NCBI RefSeq assembly: GCF_963678195.1
Contig: NZ_OY782759.1
Location: 2,914,001 to 2,978,000, forward strand
DNA length: 64,000 bases
Reading direction: 5' to 3'
Origin: an uncultured Hyphomonas sp.
GTDB lineage: Bacteria > Pseudomonadota > Alphaproteobacteria > Caulobacterales > Hyphomonadaceae
Made by a program: the position numbers and the translations under genes. Positions 49,673-58,575 of the stretch are shown piece by piece; positions within the stretch are counted from its first letter, which is position 1; every line of letters begins with the position of its first letter. Below the pieces are notes generated by a model. That model was not told where the DNA came from. It was given only the letters and a program-made list of their open reading frames with translations, and searched no databases.

Positions 49673-51541
49673 TCAACGCCTGAGGTCTATGATTTCCGGT
49701 GCGGGCTCTGCGGCATAAAGCTTGTCGACATCCGCCCGGCGCAGGTCCTGCGTGCGGGACTGATTGATATAGCCCTTCTCTGTGATCTCACCGGCATCGG
49801 CACGCGGCGGGATAGGTTGCAGCAGGACACGGGCAATACGCGCCGCCGGGTTCGGATGGTGGCGGTTGTGATCCTGCAGGCCCAGCGTCACATGCTCGAT
49901 CACTTTGGGATGCCGGGCGAGGTCTTCCAGCGGCAGCGGCTCGCCGATGAGGCGCTGGCACCAGGCCTCGTTGAGGAAAGCCAGCAGCGTGATGTCAGCC
50001 TGATTCAGGCCGCAAACCACGGCATCGGACAGCGCGCCGCCCGTTGCGGCGACCGCCTGCACGCGTACCGTACCGGCGGAAACCCATGTGCCGTTGGACA
50101 GCTTGAACTCCTCCGCCGTGCGGCCATCAAAGGCGAGGCCGCGCTCGGGATTGTCGGGGTCGACGAAACGCACCGCGTCGCCGAGCTTGTAGAAACCTTC
50201 CTCATCGAAGGCTTCGGCCGTCTTGTCCGGATTGCGGTAATAGCCGGGCGTGATGTTCACGCCTTTGACGCGCAGTTCCATCTTCTCGCCATTCGGCACC
50301 ATCTTGAACGTGTTGCCCGGCAGCGGCAGGCCGATCAGGCCCATCCGGTCATTCGGCCAGTGGACATTGGACGCCGTCGGCGCCGTCTCGGTGGCCCCAT
50401 AGCCTGCCGACAGTGAGATACGCTCACCGGTCGTGCGGACAGCGACGGCCTGGATGCGCTCATAAATGTCCTGCCCCATGGAGGCGCCGCCATAGGCCAT
50501 GCAGACGATGCGGGAGAAGAAGACGTCGGCCAGTTCCTGATCGCGCTCCAGTTCCGTCGCGAGCGCCGCCCAGGCGGCTGGCACGGTGGTGTGCTGGGTT
50601 GTCGGGACATCTTTCAGATTGCGGATCATGGCCGGCAGGCGTGCAGGCGTCGGGGCGCCTTCATCGATATAGAGCGTACCGCCCCAATCCAGCATGTTGT
50701 GCAGGATGGAATGGGCGCCATAAGTGTGGCTCCACGGCAGGAAGTTACACATGACCTGCGGCCCGCCTGTGATCTCATCAAGGCGTGCTTCGTCCCACAC
50801 AGACCGGATCATACGGGCATTACAGGCGACCATGGAATGCAGATTGATGACCGCCTTGGGCTCACCCGTTGAGCCCGACGTCATCATGTAACTGGCAACC
50901 GTATCCGGTGTGAGCCGGTCATAGGCTGCATCGGTTTCCGGCCCCGGGGCGCGGCCGAACTGCTCGATCCGGACAGCGTCGCACCGCTCCGGCGCCTCGC
51001 CGCCATGGATCACGACCCGGCCTTCCATACCCATGCCGTCCAGCCCGCGCTGATAGGCGGCGCCATCCTCGACATAGATGAATTTCGGCTCGATCAGGTG
51101 ATCGATATATTTGAGGCGCCCGAGATCTTCCGACAGCAGCGCATAGGCCGGCGTTACGGGAACGACCGGACAGCCGGCCCACATCGCCGCGTATTTGATC
51201 AGCGCATGATCCACGGCATTGGCCGACAGGATCATCAGCGGCGCATCCGGGCCGCCACCGGCATCGAGGAAGCCCTGCGCCAGCCGCTTCACCGTGGTCA
51301 GGCCCTGTGCATAGGTGACTTCCCGCCAGCCTTCGCTGCCATCTTTCGGCCGTTCGGCCAGCCAGACTGTGTCAGGCCTCTCCGCAGCCCATTTCACCAG
51401 CGGCGCCAGCATGTGCGGCGGGCAGGTCTTCAGCGGATTGCCATTGTCCAGATAGATCGTGCCGTCATCCCGGCGGTCCACCTTCAGCTTCAGCGGAAGG
51501 TAGGGCACTTCGCGGAACGGAATATTTGCTGTGTCGGCCAC
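49673..51541 (-). CDS. feruloyl-CoA synthase-like AMP-dependent ligase
   Basis: This 622-aa adenylate-forming enzyme activates a hydroxycinnamate-type acid with ATP and CoA. The AMP-binding motif is SYMMTSGSTGEPKAVINLH, then NFLPWSHTYGAHSILHN and GYGATETAPTASNVHWP. The C-terminal GRTAEEFKLSNGTWVSAGTV replaces the usual R/K-rich hinge, as in feruloyl-CoA synthases. It is upstream of the TPP enzyme gene. No Ech/vanillin genes are adjacent, so use of ferulate itself is inferred from family resemblance. Confidence 0.88.
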   Translation of the reverse strand: MADTANIPFREVPYLPLKLKVDRRDDGTIYLDNGNPLKTCPPHMLAPLVKWAAERPDTVWLAERPKDGSEGWREVTYAQGLTTVKRLAQGFLDAGGGPDAPLMILSANAVDHALIKYAAMWAGCPVVPVTPAYALLSEDLGRLKYIDHLIEPKFIYVEDGAAYQRGLDGMGMEGRVVIHGGEAPERCDAVRIEQFGRAPGPETDAAYDRLTPDTVASYMMTSGSTGEPKAVINLHSMVACNARMIRSVWDEARLDEITGGPQVMCNFLPWSHTYGAHSILHNMLDWGGTLYIDEGAPTPARLPAMIRNLKDVPTTQHTTVPAAWAALATELERDQELADVFFSRIVCMAYGGASMGQDIYERIQAVAVRTTGERISLSAGYGATETAPTASNVHWPNDRMGLIGLPLPGNTFKMVPNGEKMELRVKGVNITPGYYRNPDKTAEAFDEEGFYKLGDAVRFVDPDNPERGLAFDGRTAEEFKLSNGTWVSAGTVRVQAVAATGGALSDAVVCGLNQADITLLAFLNEAWCQRLIGEPLPLEDLARHPKVIEHVTLGLQDHNRHHPNPAARIARVLLQPIPPRADAGEITEKGYINQSRTQDLRRADVDKLYAAEPAPEIIDLRR

Positions 51542-51578
51542 GCCGTGGCTCTCCCTGATTTATTATTTTTTTTCCGGC

Positions 51579-52364
51579 TCAAACGAGGCCGCGTGTGGGA
51601 ATGTGGACCACATGGCCGCAATGCTTGCAATGGACCGCGTCCCGGTCGTGCATCATCAGACCGCATTCCGGGCATTCGCTTTCGATCTTGTCGTTCGGCT
51701 CGATGATGGCCTTCAGCAGTTGCAGGAACAGGGTGAGGCCCAGCACCATGATCATGATGGACAGGATCCGCCCCCAGCGCCCGATCATCAGCACATCGCC
51801 ATAGCCTGTCGTGGTCAGACTGGTGATCGTGAAATAGAGCGCATCCAGATAGGTATGAATGTTCGGGTTCAGGCCCACCTGCGTAGCATAGACCAGCGCT
51901 GACATGATGAAGACGAACACGATCAGGTTCGTCACCTTGTCGATCACCTGCTCATGCCGCTGGAAGAAGGGCGTCAGGATCTTGATCCGGCGCACGAAGG
52001 TAAATGCCCGGATGGCCCGCATCGCCCGCAGGACTCTCAGGAACGCGAAGTTCGAGACAAGCAGAGGCGCCAGCATGGTCACGACGACGATCAGGTCCGC
52101 CATGTTCACAGGCCGGAAGAAGAAATTCAGCCGGTGCCGGGCGATGTAAAACCGGGCCAGATAGTCAAAGGCGATCACAATCCCGATCACATAGTCCAGC
52201 AGGACATGATGATAGCCGCGCTGCTCGAACGGCGCCCACAGGAAGTAGGCGATCGTGACGAAATCGAAGGTCAGCATCAGCCAGCGGAACCGGAACGGCC
52301 AGGGCCCGTGGCCTTCATACAGCCAGAAAAGGGCCCGGTTCAGCCCTTTGCGTTCGTGTTTCAT
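51579..52364 (-). CDS. voltage-gated-like potassium channel with C-terminal zinc ribbon
   Basis: This 261-aa six-helix ion channel has an S4-like segment (FLRVLRAMRAIRAFTFVRR) with regularly spaced arginines, a pore with selectivity filter TTTGYGD (184-190) and a final helix. The cytoplasmic tail ends in a Cys4 ribbon, CPECGLMMHD and CKHCGHVV (C231, C234, C246, C249), an unusual addition. ATG 52364 overlaps the HD gene stop (TGA/ATG, 52361-52364), so it is co-translated with the HD hydrolase and dihydroorotase upstream. Confidence 0.9.
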   Translation of the reverse strand: MKHERKGLNRALFWLYEGHGPWPFRFRWLMLTFDFVTIAYFLWAPFEQRGYHHVLLDYVIGIVIAFDYLARFYIARHRLNFFFRPVNMADLIVVVTMLAPLLVSNFAFLRVLRAMRAIRAFTFVRRIKILTPFFQRHEQVIDKVTNLIVFVFIMSALVYATQVGLNPNIHTYLDALYFTITSLTTTGYGDVLMIGRWGRILSIMIMVLGLTLFLQLLKAIIEPNDKIESECPECGLMMHDRDAVHCKHCGHVVHIPTRGLV

Positions 52365-52951
52365 GACCCCTGCTCCAACGCCCGCACGGCGCGCGTCAGA
52401 TTCGCCCGCGCCGCAGCGTCCCATTCTGCATGGGCGATGTCGGTGAAGTAAAGGCGCGGACGGGAGAGGAAACCGTTGAGGATCGTGCCGCGTCCCGCGC
52501 GATAGGCCTCTTCCGGCACGAAGGCATATTCCGCGCGGATGTCCTGCTCATACTGGTCATAGACCGCTTCAGGCGCGCCGAGGATCGACAGATCCATGTC
52601 CAGGAACAAGGCGAGGTCTTCGGCATCCTGCGCCGGTAGCCCCTCCGGGACGGTATGGGTCGCTGTGGCCCGGATGATTGCGGCTGCGAACTCTATATCA
52701 TGGGGAGAGAGGTGCCCCGCCGCATCCTGCTCCAGCAGCTGCGCGCTCCTTTCCTCATTGTCCTTCGCCTTCGGATCGTAGATCGCATCGTGCCAATAAA
52801 GCGCCCACAGAACGGGGCCCGGACGGTTGAGGTAGCGCACCCAGCGGCGGTAATGGCCGAGCAACGCCTCGACATGCGCCCATGTGTGATAGTGGCGCTG
52901 CGGCTCGCCATGGCGCTGGCGCAGGGCTTCCATCAGGGCGGCTGGGATCAA
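52361..52951 (-). CDS. predicted metal-dependent HD-superfamily phosphohydrolase
   Basis: This 196-aa soluble protein of the COG4339-like HD family has RHYHTWAHVEALLGHYRR, then ALYWHDAIYDPKAKDNEERS with the HD pair. ATATHTVP and the acidic stretch LALFLDMDLSILG complete the probable metal site. TTG 52951 is used because GGAG lies 8 bases upstream and the codon overlaps the dihydroorotase stop (TTGA). It is coupled on both sides in a three-gene operon. Substrate is unknown; a nucleotide is inferred from the pyrimidine gene ahead of it. Confidence 0.85.
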   Translation of the reverse strand: MIPAALMEALRQRHGEPQRHYHTWAHVEALLGHYRRWVRYLNRPGPVLWALYWHDAIYDPKAKDNEERSAQLLEQDAAGHLSPHDIEFAAAIIRATATHTVPEGLPAQDAEDLALFLDMDLSILGAPEAVYDQYEQDIRAEYAFVPEEAYRAGRGTILNGFLSRPRLYFTDIAHAEWDAAARANLTRAVRALEQGS

Positions 52952-54288
52952 TTGGCAGGCTCCAGTGTTTCGTTGAAACGCACGGGCTTGCCGCCGCCTT
53001 TCTTCACGATCTCTCCGTCACGCATGACAAAGCCGCCGCGGATAATCGTGGCCACCGGCCAGCCTGTGGCTTCGAAGCCGTCGAACGGGGTCCAGCCACA
53101 TTTCGATTTCGACCAGTCGGCAGTGATGGTTTCCTTGCGCTTCAGATCCACGACCGTGAAGTCAGCATGGTAGCCCTCGGCGATCCGGCCCTTGTCCGCG
53201 AGGCCGAAGACGCGCTGCGGCCCGGCGCTGGTCAGCTCGACGAAGCGCTGCAGGCTCAGCTTCCCGTTGTTCACATGGGTCAGCATGATCGGCACGGTCG
53301 TCTGCACGCCGGGCATGCCGGACGGGCTCGCCGGATAAGGCCGGGCCTTCTCTTCCTTCGTGTGCGGAGCATGGTCAGAGCCCATCACGTCGACGATGCC
53401 GGCGTTCAGCGCGCGCCACAGGGCGTCCTGATGGCGCTGCTCGCGGATCGGCGGGTTCATCTGGGCATAGCCCTTGAGGCGCTCATAGCATTCGGGCGCC
53501 GCGAGCGTCAGGTGCTGGGGCAGGCATTCGACGCTGGCGATATCCTTGGCATCCCGCAGGATCTCCATCTCTTCCGCCGTGGAGATGTGCAGCACATGAA
53601 TGCGCTTGCCGACCTTGCGGGCGAGGCGCAGCAGGCGCGTGGTGGAGGACACGGCGGCCTCGACATCGCGCACCACCGGATGGCTGCGCCAGTCGCCTTC
53701 CACAGCCAGGCCGCGGCGCTCTTCAAGGCGATATTCGTCTTCGGAGTGGAACGCCGCCCGGCGCTTGATAACGCGCAGCACGGCCTCGACGCCTTCATCA
53801 TCCTTGATCAGCAGGTCGCCCGTCGATGCCCCCATGAACACTTTCACGCCGCAACAGCCGAGCATGCGCTCCATTTCCGGCAGCAGGTCGATATTCTGGT
53901 GCGTGGCGCCAGCATAGAAGGCGTGGTCGACATCCATGCGGCCGGCAGCGCGGTCCAGCTTGTCCTGCAGGGCAGCGGGGGTCGTGGTGGCCGGGTTGGT
54001 GTTCGGCATCTCGAACACGGCAACCACGCCGCCGAGGGCGGCAGAGCGCGCCTCGGTTTCGAGGTCAGCCTTGTATTCCATGCCCGGCTCGCGGAAGTGC
54101 ACCTGGCTGTCGATCACGCCCGGCAGGATGTGCAGGCCGGTGGCGCCATAAATCTCGCCAGCCGATGCGCCTGAGAGATCACCGATGCGGGCAATTCGCT
54201 CACCGCGCACGCCGATATCGGCCTGTGTTTCACCACCGGGAGTGACGACAGTGCCGCCGCGAAGGATCAGGTCGTAAGTCTCGCTCAT
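52948..54288 (-). CDS. pyrC: dihydroorotase family amidohydrolase
   Basis: This 446-aa amidohydrolase of the dihydroorotase/allantoinase group is predicted to interconvert carbamoyl-aspartate and dihydroorotate. It has VIDSQVHFREPGMEYK (metal HxH-type site with R), FEMPNTNPATTTPAALQDK, VKVFMGASTGDLLI, HVLHISTAEEME and the catalytic MGSDHAPHTKEEK. Metal ligands appear intact, so it is likely active, not the PyrX type. First gene of the operon with the HD hydrolase and K+ channel. Allantoinase is an alternative. Confidence 0.9.
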   Translation of the reverse strand: MSETYDLILRGGTVVTPGGETQADIGVRGERIARIGDLSGASAGEIYGATGLHILPGVIDSQVHFREPGMEYKADLETEARSAALGGVVAVFEMPNTNPATTTPAALQDKLDRAAGRMDVDHAFYAGATHQNIDLLPEMERMLGCCGVKVFMGASTGDLLIKDDEGVEAVLRVIKRRAAFHSEDEYRLEERRGLAVEGDWRSHPVVRDVEAAVSSTTRLLRLARKVGKRIHVLHISTAEEMEILRDAKDIASVECLPQHLTLAAPECYERLKGYAQMNPPIREQRHQDALWRALNAGIVDVMGSDHAPHTKEEKARPYPASPSGMPGVQTTVPIMLTHVNNGKLSLQRFVELTSAGPQRVFGLADKGRIAEGYHADFTVVDLKRKETITADWSKSKCGWTPFDGFEATGWPVATIIRGGFVMRDGEIVKKGGGKPVRFNETLEPAN

Positions 54289-54431
54289 GAGGCCCTATAT
54301 GCGCCCGCCTGCCCGCGCTGTCACCCGTCCCGTCTGCACGTAAGATGACGCGGCGTGACACTTGCCCTTTGCGCCCCTGCGCATAGGCTGAACAGAGACT
54401 GCGGGACAACACTGCAGCAGGAGGAAATGGA

Positions 54432-55073
54432 ATGCCCAGGTTGAAACAGGCCGGGCGCGAGGCCGGTAACCCCTATGCCAACCGTCTCTTCGATCTATTG
54501 TTCGAAGACCGCGACCCGCTCACAGAGCCCGGCACCGCCACCGGAACACCCGGAAACTGGTGGACCGTGTTCAACATCGTACCGGACGCATTCGAGCATA
54601 CGACGGAAGGCTTCCGCTTCTATCGATCGCCGAACCGCAAGCTAAGCGCGAAACATCGCGAGTTCGGGCAGATCCGGGCAGGCTATGCCGTTGGCAGCCA
54701 GTTTGTCTTTTCGCAGCACTGCAAGGCCGCCCGCGATGCCGGCTTCACCGAGGAACAGGTACAGGCCATTCCGCACTGGCAGGTCGCTGATTGCTATGAT
54801 GAAACCGAGCGGGCCCTGCTGGCCTACACAGATGCGCTGGTGCTGGATCGCGGGCGCGTGCCCGACGGGGTTTTCGAAACGCTGAAGAAGCATCTCAGCG
54901 ACGAGGAAATCCTCGAATTCACTTACATCACCTGCACCTACATGATGCATGCAGTGATGAGCCGGGCGCTGCGCCTTGAATATGACGATGTGGATGAACG
55001 GGTGGTCGAAGTGCCCGCACCCACCGGCGACAGCGCCGATGTCATGAACATGGTCGATACGGAGGAGAACTGA
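54432..55073 (+). CDS. carboxymuconolactone decarboxylase (AhpD-like) family protein
   Basis: This 213-aa helical protein of the CMD/AhpD fold has GQIRAGYAVGSQFVFSQHCK in place of the usual ExxCxxC-H center. A single Cys (HCKAARDAGFTEEQVQ) is followed by acidic DCYDETERALLAYTDALV. Loss of the CxxC pair argues against alkylhydroperoxidase activity of AhpD type. AGGAGG precedes ATG 54432. It is followed 2 bp later by a VOC gene, so the two are co-translated. Confidence 0.85.
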   Translation: MPRLKQAGREAGNPYANRLFDLLFEDRDPLTEPGTATGTPGNWWTVFNIVPDAFEHTTEGFRFYRSPNRKLSAKHREFGQIRAGYAVGSQFVFSQHCKAARDAGFTEEQVQAIPHWQVADCYDETERALLAYTDALVLDRGRVPDGVFETLKKHLSDEEILEFTYITCTYMMHAVMSRALRLEYDDVDERVVEVPAPTGDSADVMNMVDTEEN

Positions 55074-55075
55074 TC

Positions 55076-55615
55076 ATGGGATACCATCACCTCGCCCTCG
55101 CCGCGAAGGACATGAAGGCGACGCACGATTTCTACGAACGGATCATGGGCTTCGAACTGGTAAAGGTCGAAGTCGCACCGATTCCCGGAGGCGGCTGGGG
55201 CAAGCACTTCTTCTACCGCATGGATGGCGACGACAAGCGTTTCATCGCCTTCTGGGAACTGCACGAAACCGCCGGGCAGGAAGGCTACAAATACGACCTC
55301 AACGAAGCCGCCGGCCTGCCGCCGGGCACGAACCACTATTCCTTCACCGTGGATACGGTCGAAGAATTGCTGGCGTGGAAGGATCGCTGGAACGCCGCCG
55401 GGCTGGACGTGCTGGAGATCGACCATAACTGGTGTCACTCGGTCTACACGCGCGATCCGAACGGCAACATGGTCGAGTTCTGCGCAACCACGGGCAGCTT
55501 CACACCCGAAGACCGTACCCGCGCCCTCGCCGCCCTGGACGAGACCGAGTTCAAGCCTTCGCCGCCGCCTGCCAAAATGCAGCCCTGGCCCGCTGCGGAA
55601 AAAGAAGACGCCTGA
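55076..55615 (+). CDS. VOC family protein
   Basis: This 179-aa VOC protein starts MGYHHLALAAKDMKATHDFY, has HFFYRMDGDDKRFIAFWELH in the middle and closes with NWCHSVYTRDPNGNMVEFCA (His and Glu positions typical of metal ligands). A C-terminal tail of about 30 residues is unusual. It follows the CMD gene by 2 bp. The pair may act on one compound, perhaps an aromatic ring-cleavage product, but that is inference. Confidence 0.87.
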   Translation: MGYHHLALAAKDMKATHDFYERIMGFELVKVEVAPIPGGGWGKHFFYRMDGDDKRFIAFWELHETAGQEGYKYDLNEAAGLPPGTNHYSFTVDTVEELLAWKDRWNAAGLDVLEIDHNWCHSVYTRDPNGNMVEFCATTGSFTPEDRTRALAALDETEFKPSPPPAKMQPWPAAEKEDA

Positions 55616-55692
55616 TCCAGGAGGCACGCGCAGGGGGATGTTAGGGTTTTTCGCCTAAAGTCCCCCGGTCTGCAGCCAGCAGGGATAAGCGC

Positions 55693-56118
55693 GTGACCTT
55701 GGCAATCGACAGCGAGGCGGTGAAACGGCTCCGGGAAAGCCCCGGCGCACGCTATTTCGCGGCCAGCCTGGCGGCGCTGGCAATCGACTATGTCGTGACG
55801 CTGGCCCTCTATTACCTGGCCCATCTGGACCTGTCGGTGTCCGCCGCCATCGCGTTCATCGCCGTCGGCGCCGTGTTTTACCTCGTCCACGAATTCTGGA
55901 CGTTCCGGCAGAAATCCTCCCGTTTCTCCACGCGCCGCATGGCCGCGAACATGGGCGTGCTGCTTCTGTCGGGCGCCGTCCGTGTCGGTGTCATTGCGGC
56001 GCTCGAATGGGCGCGGGCCCCGGCCGGTATCTGGGTCAGCGTGTATTTCGCAGCCGGGGTCGGCGCGTCATTCAGCACGAATTATCTGCTGAATCGCTAT
56101 TTTGTGTTCCGCCGCTGA
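55693..56118 (+). CDS. GtrA-like membrane protein
   Basis: This 141-aa protein has four membrane helices of the GtrA type: ARYFAASLAALAIDYVVTLA, AIAFIAVGAVFYLVHEFWTF, the third near MGVLLLSGAVRVGVIAALEW, and the ending NYLLNRYFVFRR. Family members flip or help transfer lipid-linked sugars. GTG 55693 is the start. No glycosyltransferase is adjacent. Confidence 0.85.
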   Translation: MTLAIDSEAVKRLRESPGARYFAASLAALAIDYVVTLALYYLAHLDLSVSAAIAFIAVGAVFYLVHEFWTFRQKSSRFSTRRMAANMGVLLLSGAVRVGVIAALEWARAPAGIWVSVYFAAGVGASFSTNYLLNRYFVFRR

Positions 56119-56205
56119 CAGGAGGTGTCAGCAGGGCTGCTTGACCCGTCGCCGGGAGCCCCCCACAACTCGGCCTCCTTTCCCACCGGATACGAGGCCC
56201 TCTCC

Positions 56206-56751
56206 ATGAAGCTCGCCCAGACCCGCTCCAATGCCCAGACCCTGTTACGCCCGCTCCTGATCGGTATTGCCGGCGTCGCGGCCCTATCGGCCTCCTCGCA
56301 CATCTCCGTGCCGATGTACCCGGTGCCGATGACGATGCAGACGCTGGTTGTGCTGATGCTGGGCGCCCTGATGGGTCCGCGAGCGGGTGCCGCCACAGTC
56401 CTCGCATGGCTCGCCCTGTCGCTGACAGGCGCCCCGGTCCTCTCCGGCGGCAAGCCGGGCCTTGTGGCCCTTGCCGGCCCAACTGCGGGCTATCTGATCT
56501 CCTTCCCGCTGGTGGCATTCGTGGCCGGATACCTGCCAAAAGGTGACCAGCTTCGCGCGCATGGCGCCCGGCTCGCCGGCTTTGTGGCCTTGCACGGCGT
56601 GATCCTGTTTGCCGGCTGGAGCTGGCTGTCTGCACTGACCGGTCCGGAGATTGCTTTCGCGACGGGCGTGGCGCCGTTCCTGCTGGGCGCGCTGATCAAG
56701 AGCGGCCTTGCCACGGCGCTTCTGGCCGCAATCCCGCGCCGGGCAAACTGA
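56206..56751 (+). CDS. bioY: biotin transporter BioY
   Basis: BioY is the biotin-binding S component of an ECF transporter, in the inner membrane. The 181-aa protein has about six helices with SSHISVPMYPVPMTMQTLVV, GPRAGAATVLAWLALSL and the conserved GPTAGYLISFPLVAFVAG. ATG 56206 is chosen; the frame extends upstream to 56125 without a ribosome site. No bioM/bioN is present, as is common in alphaproteobacteria where BioY may act alone or with a shared module. Confidence 0.92.
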   Translation: MKLAQTRSNAQTLLRPLLIGIAGVAALSASSHISVPMYPVPMTMQTLVVLMLGALMGPRAGAATVLAWLALSLTGAPVLSGGKPGLVALAGPTAGYLISFPLVAFVAGYLPKGDQLRAHGARLAGFVALHGVILFAGWSWLSALTGPEIAFATGVAPFLLGALIKSGLATALLAAIPRRAN

Positions 56752-56767
56752 GCCGGGGACACCCAGA

Positions 56768-57577
56768 ATGCGCTTTCCGCACCGCAGCCTGATCCGCCTT
56801 TCCGGGCCTGACACGATCGCCCTTCTGGAGCGGACCGTGACCCATTCGGTACAGGACTGGGCGGCGGGCGAGGTGCGTTATGGCGCGCTTCTGACCCCTC
56901 AGGGCAAGATCATAACGGACTATACCGTGCTTCGGACGGATTATGGCGTGCTTGTGGATGTGCACGAAGACGCCGCCGAAGACCTGATGAAGCGCCTCAA
57001 AATGTTCCGCCTGCGCGCGAAGGTCGAGATCGCGCTCGACGAGACCCTGGCGCCCATCCGCACCGATGATGGCCGCGACCCGCGTTCGCCTGCCCTCTGG
57101 GGCCGCACCTGGGTGCCGCTGGCCGAGGCCGGGGACATGATCCCGGACGCCGACTGGCAGGCAAACCGCATCGCGGCGGGCGTGCCCGAATGGGGCACCG
57201 ACTATCGCGCGGCCGAGGTGTTCCCCACCGACATCAACATGGATGTGATGGGCGGCATCGACTACAAGAAGGGCTGCTTCGTCGGACAGGAAGTCGCCAG
57301 CCGGATGAAGCGGCGCGGCAAGATCCGCAAGCGCACGCTCACTGTCCGGGGCGCGGCATTGGAGGCAGGCACCGAGATCTTCTCGGCCGCCCCGGTGGGC
57401 ACGGTGACGAGCGTACAGGGGGAGGCCGGCCTCGCGCTGGTGCGGACCGACCGGTTGCAGAAAGTCCTCGACCAGTCCCTCCCGCTGACCTGCAATGACC
57501 AGCCCGTGACGTTTGACGTGCCGGAGTGGGCGCAAAACGAAATGAACGCCCTGGGCACGGAGGCCTCCGGTGAGTGA
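56768..57577 (+). CDS. ygfZ: folate-binding YgfZ family protein
   Basis: YgfZ is a folate-dependent protein that helps maintain certain Fe-S enzymes. This 269-aa member has TPQGKIITDYTVLR, the DINMDVMGGIDYKKGCFVGQE signature with the single conserved Cys, and VASRMKRRGKIRKR. ATG 56768 follows bioY by 16 bp. Its 3' end overlaps the GTG start of tag by 8 bp. Confidence 0.92.
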   Translation: MRFPHRSLIRLSGPDTIALLERTVTHSVQDWAAGEVRYGALLTPQGKIITDYTVLRTDYGVLVDVHEDAAEDLMKRLKMFRLRAKVEIALDETLAPIRTDDGRDPRSPALWGRTWVPLAEAGDMIPDADWQANRIAAGVPEWGTDYRAAEVFPTDINMDVMGGIDYKKGCFVGQEVASRMKRRGKIRKRTLTVRGAALEAGTEIFSAAPVGTVTSVQGEAGLALVRTDRLQKVLDQSLPLTCNDQPVTFDVPEWAQNEMNALGTEASGE

Positions 57578-58154
57578 CGATTTTCCCTGCGCCTGGGCGC
57601 CGCTGACCGACGAGCTCTACCGAACTTATCACGACACCGAATGGGGCGTGCCGGAATATGATGGCCGGGCGCTGTGGGAGAAGCTGCAGCTGGACGGCAT
57701 GCAGGCGGGCCTCTCCTGGATCACCATCCTGCGCAAGCGCGAGTCCATCCGTGAGGAATTCGACCAGTTCGATCCGGAAAAGCTGGCCCGCTGGACGCCG
57801 AAACGCGCCGAAAAGGCACTGAAAAATCCGGGCATCATCCGCAGGCCCAAGAAGATCGACGCCGTGATCGGCAACGCACAGGCCTTCCTCGCCATGGAAG
57901 AGGCCGGTGAGGGCTTTGCCGATTATTGCTGGGACGTCGTCGGCGGCGCGCCCATTGTGAATACATGGAAGCACTTCCGGCAGGCGCCGACCTCGACCGA
58001 CTGGTCCGCCGCCATGTCGAAGGATTTGAAGAAGCGCGGCTTCAAATTCGTCGGCCCCACAATCGTCTATGCCTGGGCGCAAGCGGTTGGCATGGTGAAT
58101 GACCATGACGTAACTTGCCCCCGTCACCGCGAAGTGCAGGAGATGGAAAGATGA
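57570..58154 (+). CDS. tag: DNA-3-methyladenine glycosylase I (Tag)
   Basis: Tag excises 3-methyladenine from alkylated DNA. The 194-aa protein has CAWAPLTDELYRTYHDTEWG (zinc Cys and catalytic Glu region), LQLDGMQAGLSWITILRKRE and FKFVGPTIVYAWAQAVGMVN, with the terminal zinc ligands HDVTCPRHREV. GTG 57570 is the start, inside ygfZ. Its stop overlaps the next gene by ATGA. Confidence 0.95.
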   Translation: MSDDFPCAWAPLTDELYRTYHDTEWGVPEYDGRALWEKLQLDGMQAGLSWITILRKRESIREEFDQFDPEKLARWTPKRAEKALKNPGIIRRPKKIDAVIGNAQAFLAMEEAGEGFADYCWDVVGGAPIVNTWKHFRQAPTSTDWSAAMSKDLKKRGFKFVGPTIVYAWAQAVGMVNDHDVTCPRHREVQEMER

Positions 58155-58459
58155 AAAAGCTGCTTCCCCTGATCATGCTGGCCCTGCCGGCAATGGCTGG
58201 CTGCGTGTCTGCCAACAGTGCCGAAGGCGCACAAGCCGAGGCCTATGCCAAATGCCGCTACGCTCCCGGGCCGGAAGAGCGCGAGAAATGCATGAAGACC
58301 GAACTCGCGCTGATCCAGGCGCGCGAACGCAATGAAGCCCAGCGCATCCAGACTGATCGTGAAGCCGCAGAACAGCGCCAGGCCATTCTGGAAGCCTCCG
58401 GCGTTTCGCGGGAAGATGCGAAGCAAACGACCGACTCCGGCCTGCATCTGCCTGACTAA
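58151..58459 (+). CDS. small lipoprotein, 102 aa
   Basis: It has a lipoprotein signal MKKLLPLIMLALPAMAGC (Cys at residue 18). The mature part is helical and charged, with CRYAPGPEEREKCMKTELAL carrying a Cys pair that may form a disulfide, then a Gln/Glu/Arg-rich stretch. It is coupled to tag by an ATGA overlap. No function is assigned. Confidence 0.78.
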   Translation: MKKLLPLIMLALPAMAGCVSANSAEGAQAEAYAKCRYAPGPEEREKCMKTELALIQARERNEAQRIQTDREAAEQRQAILEASGVSREDAKQTTDSGLHLPD

Positions 58460-58575
58460 GCTGTCCTGACTGATCCGGCGTCTCGACCCGGCCCGAAAGC
58501 CGCGCTACAGAAAATAGGCTAACGATTCAGCATCTTGCCGCGTGACCTGCATGCGGCGCGCATCAAGAGGGCACA

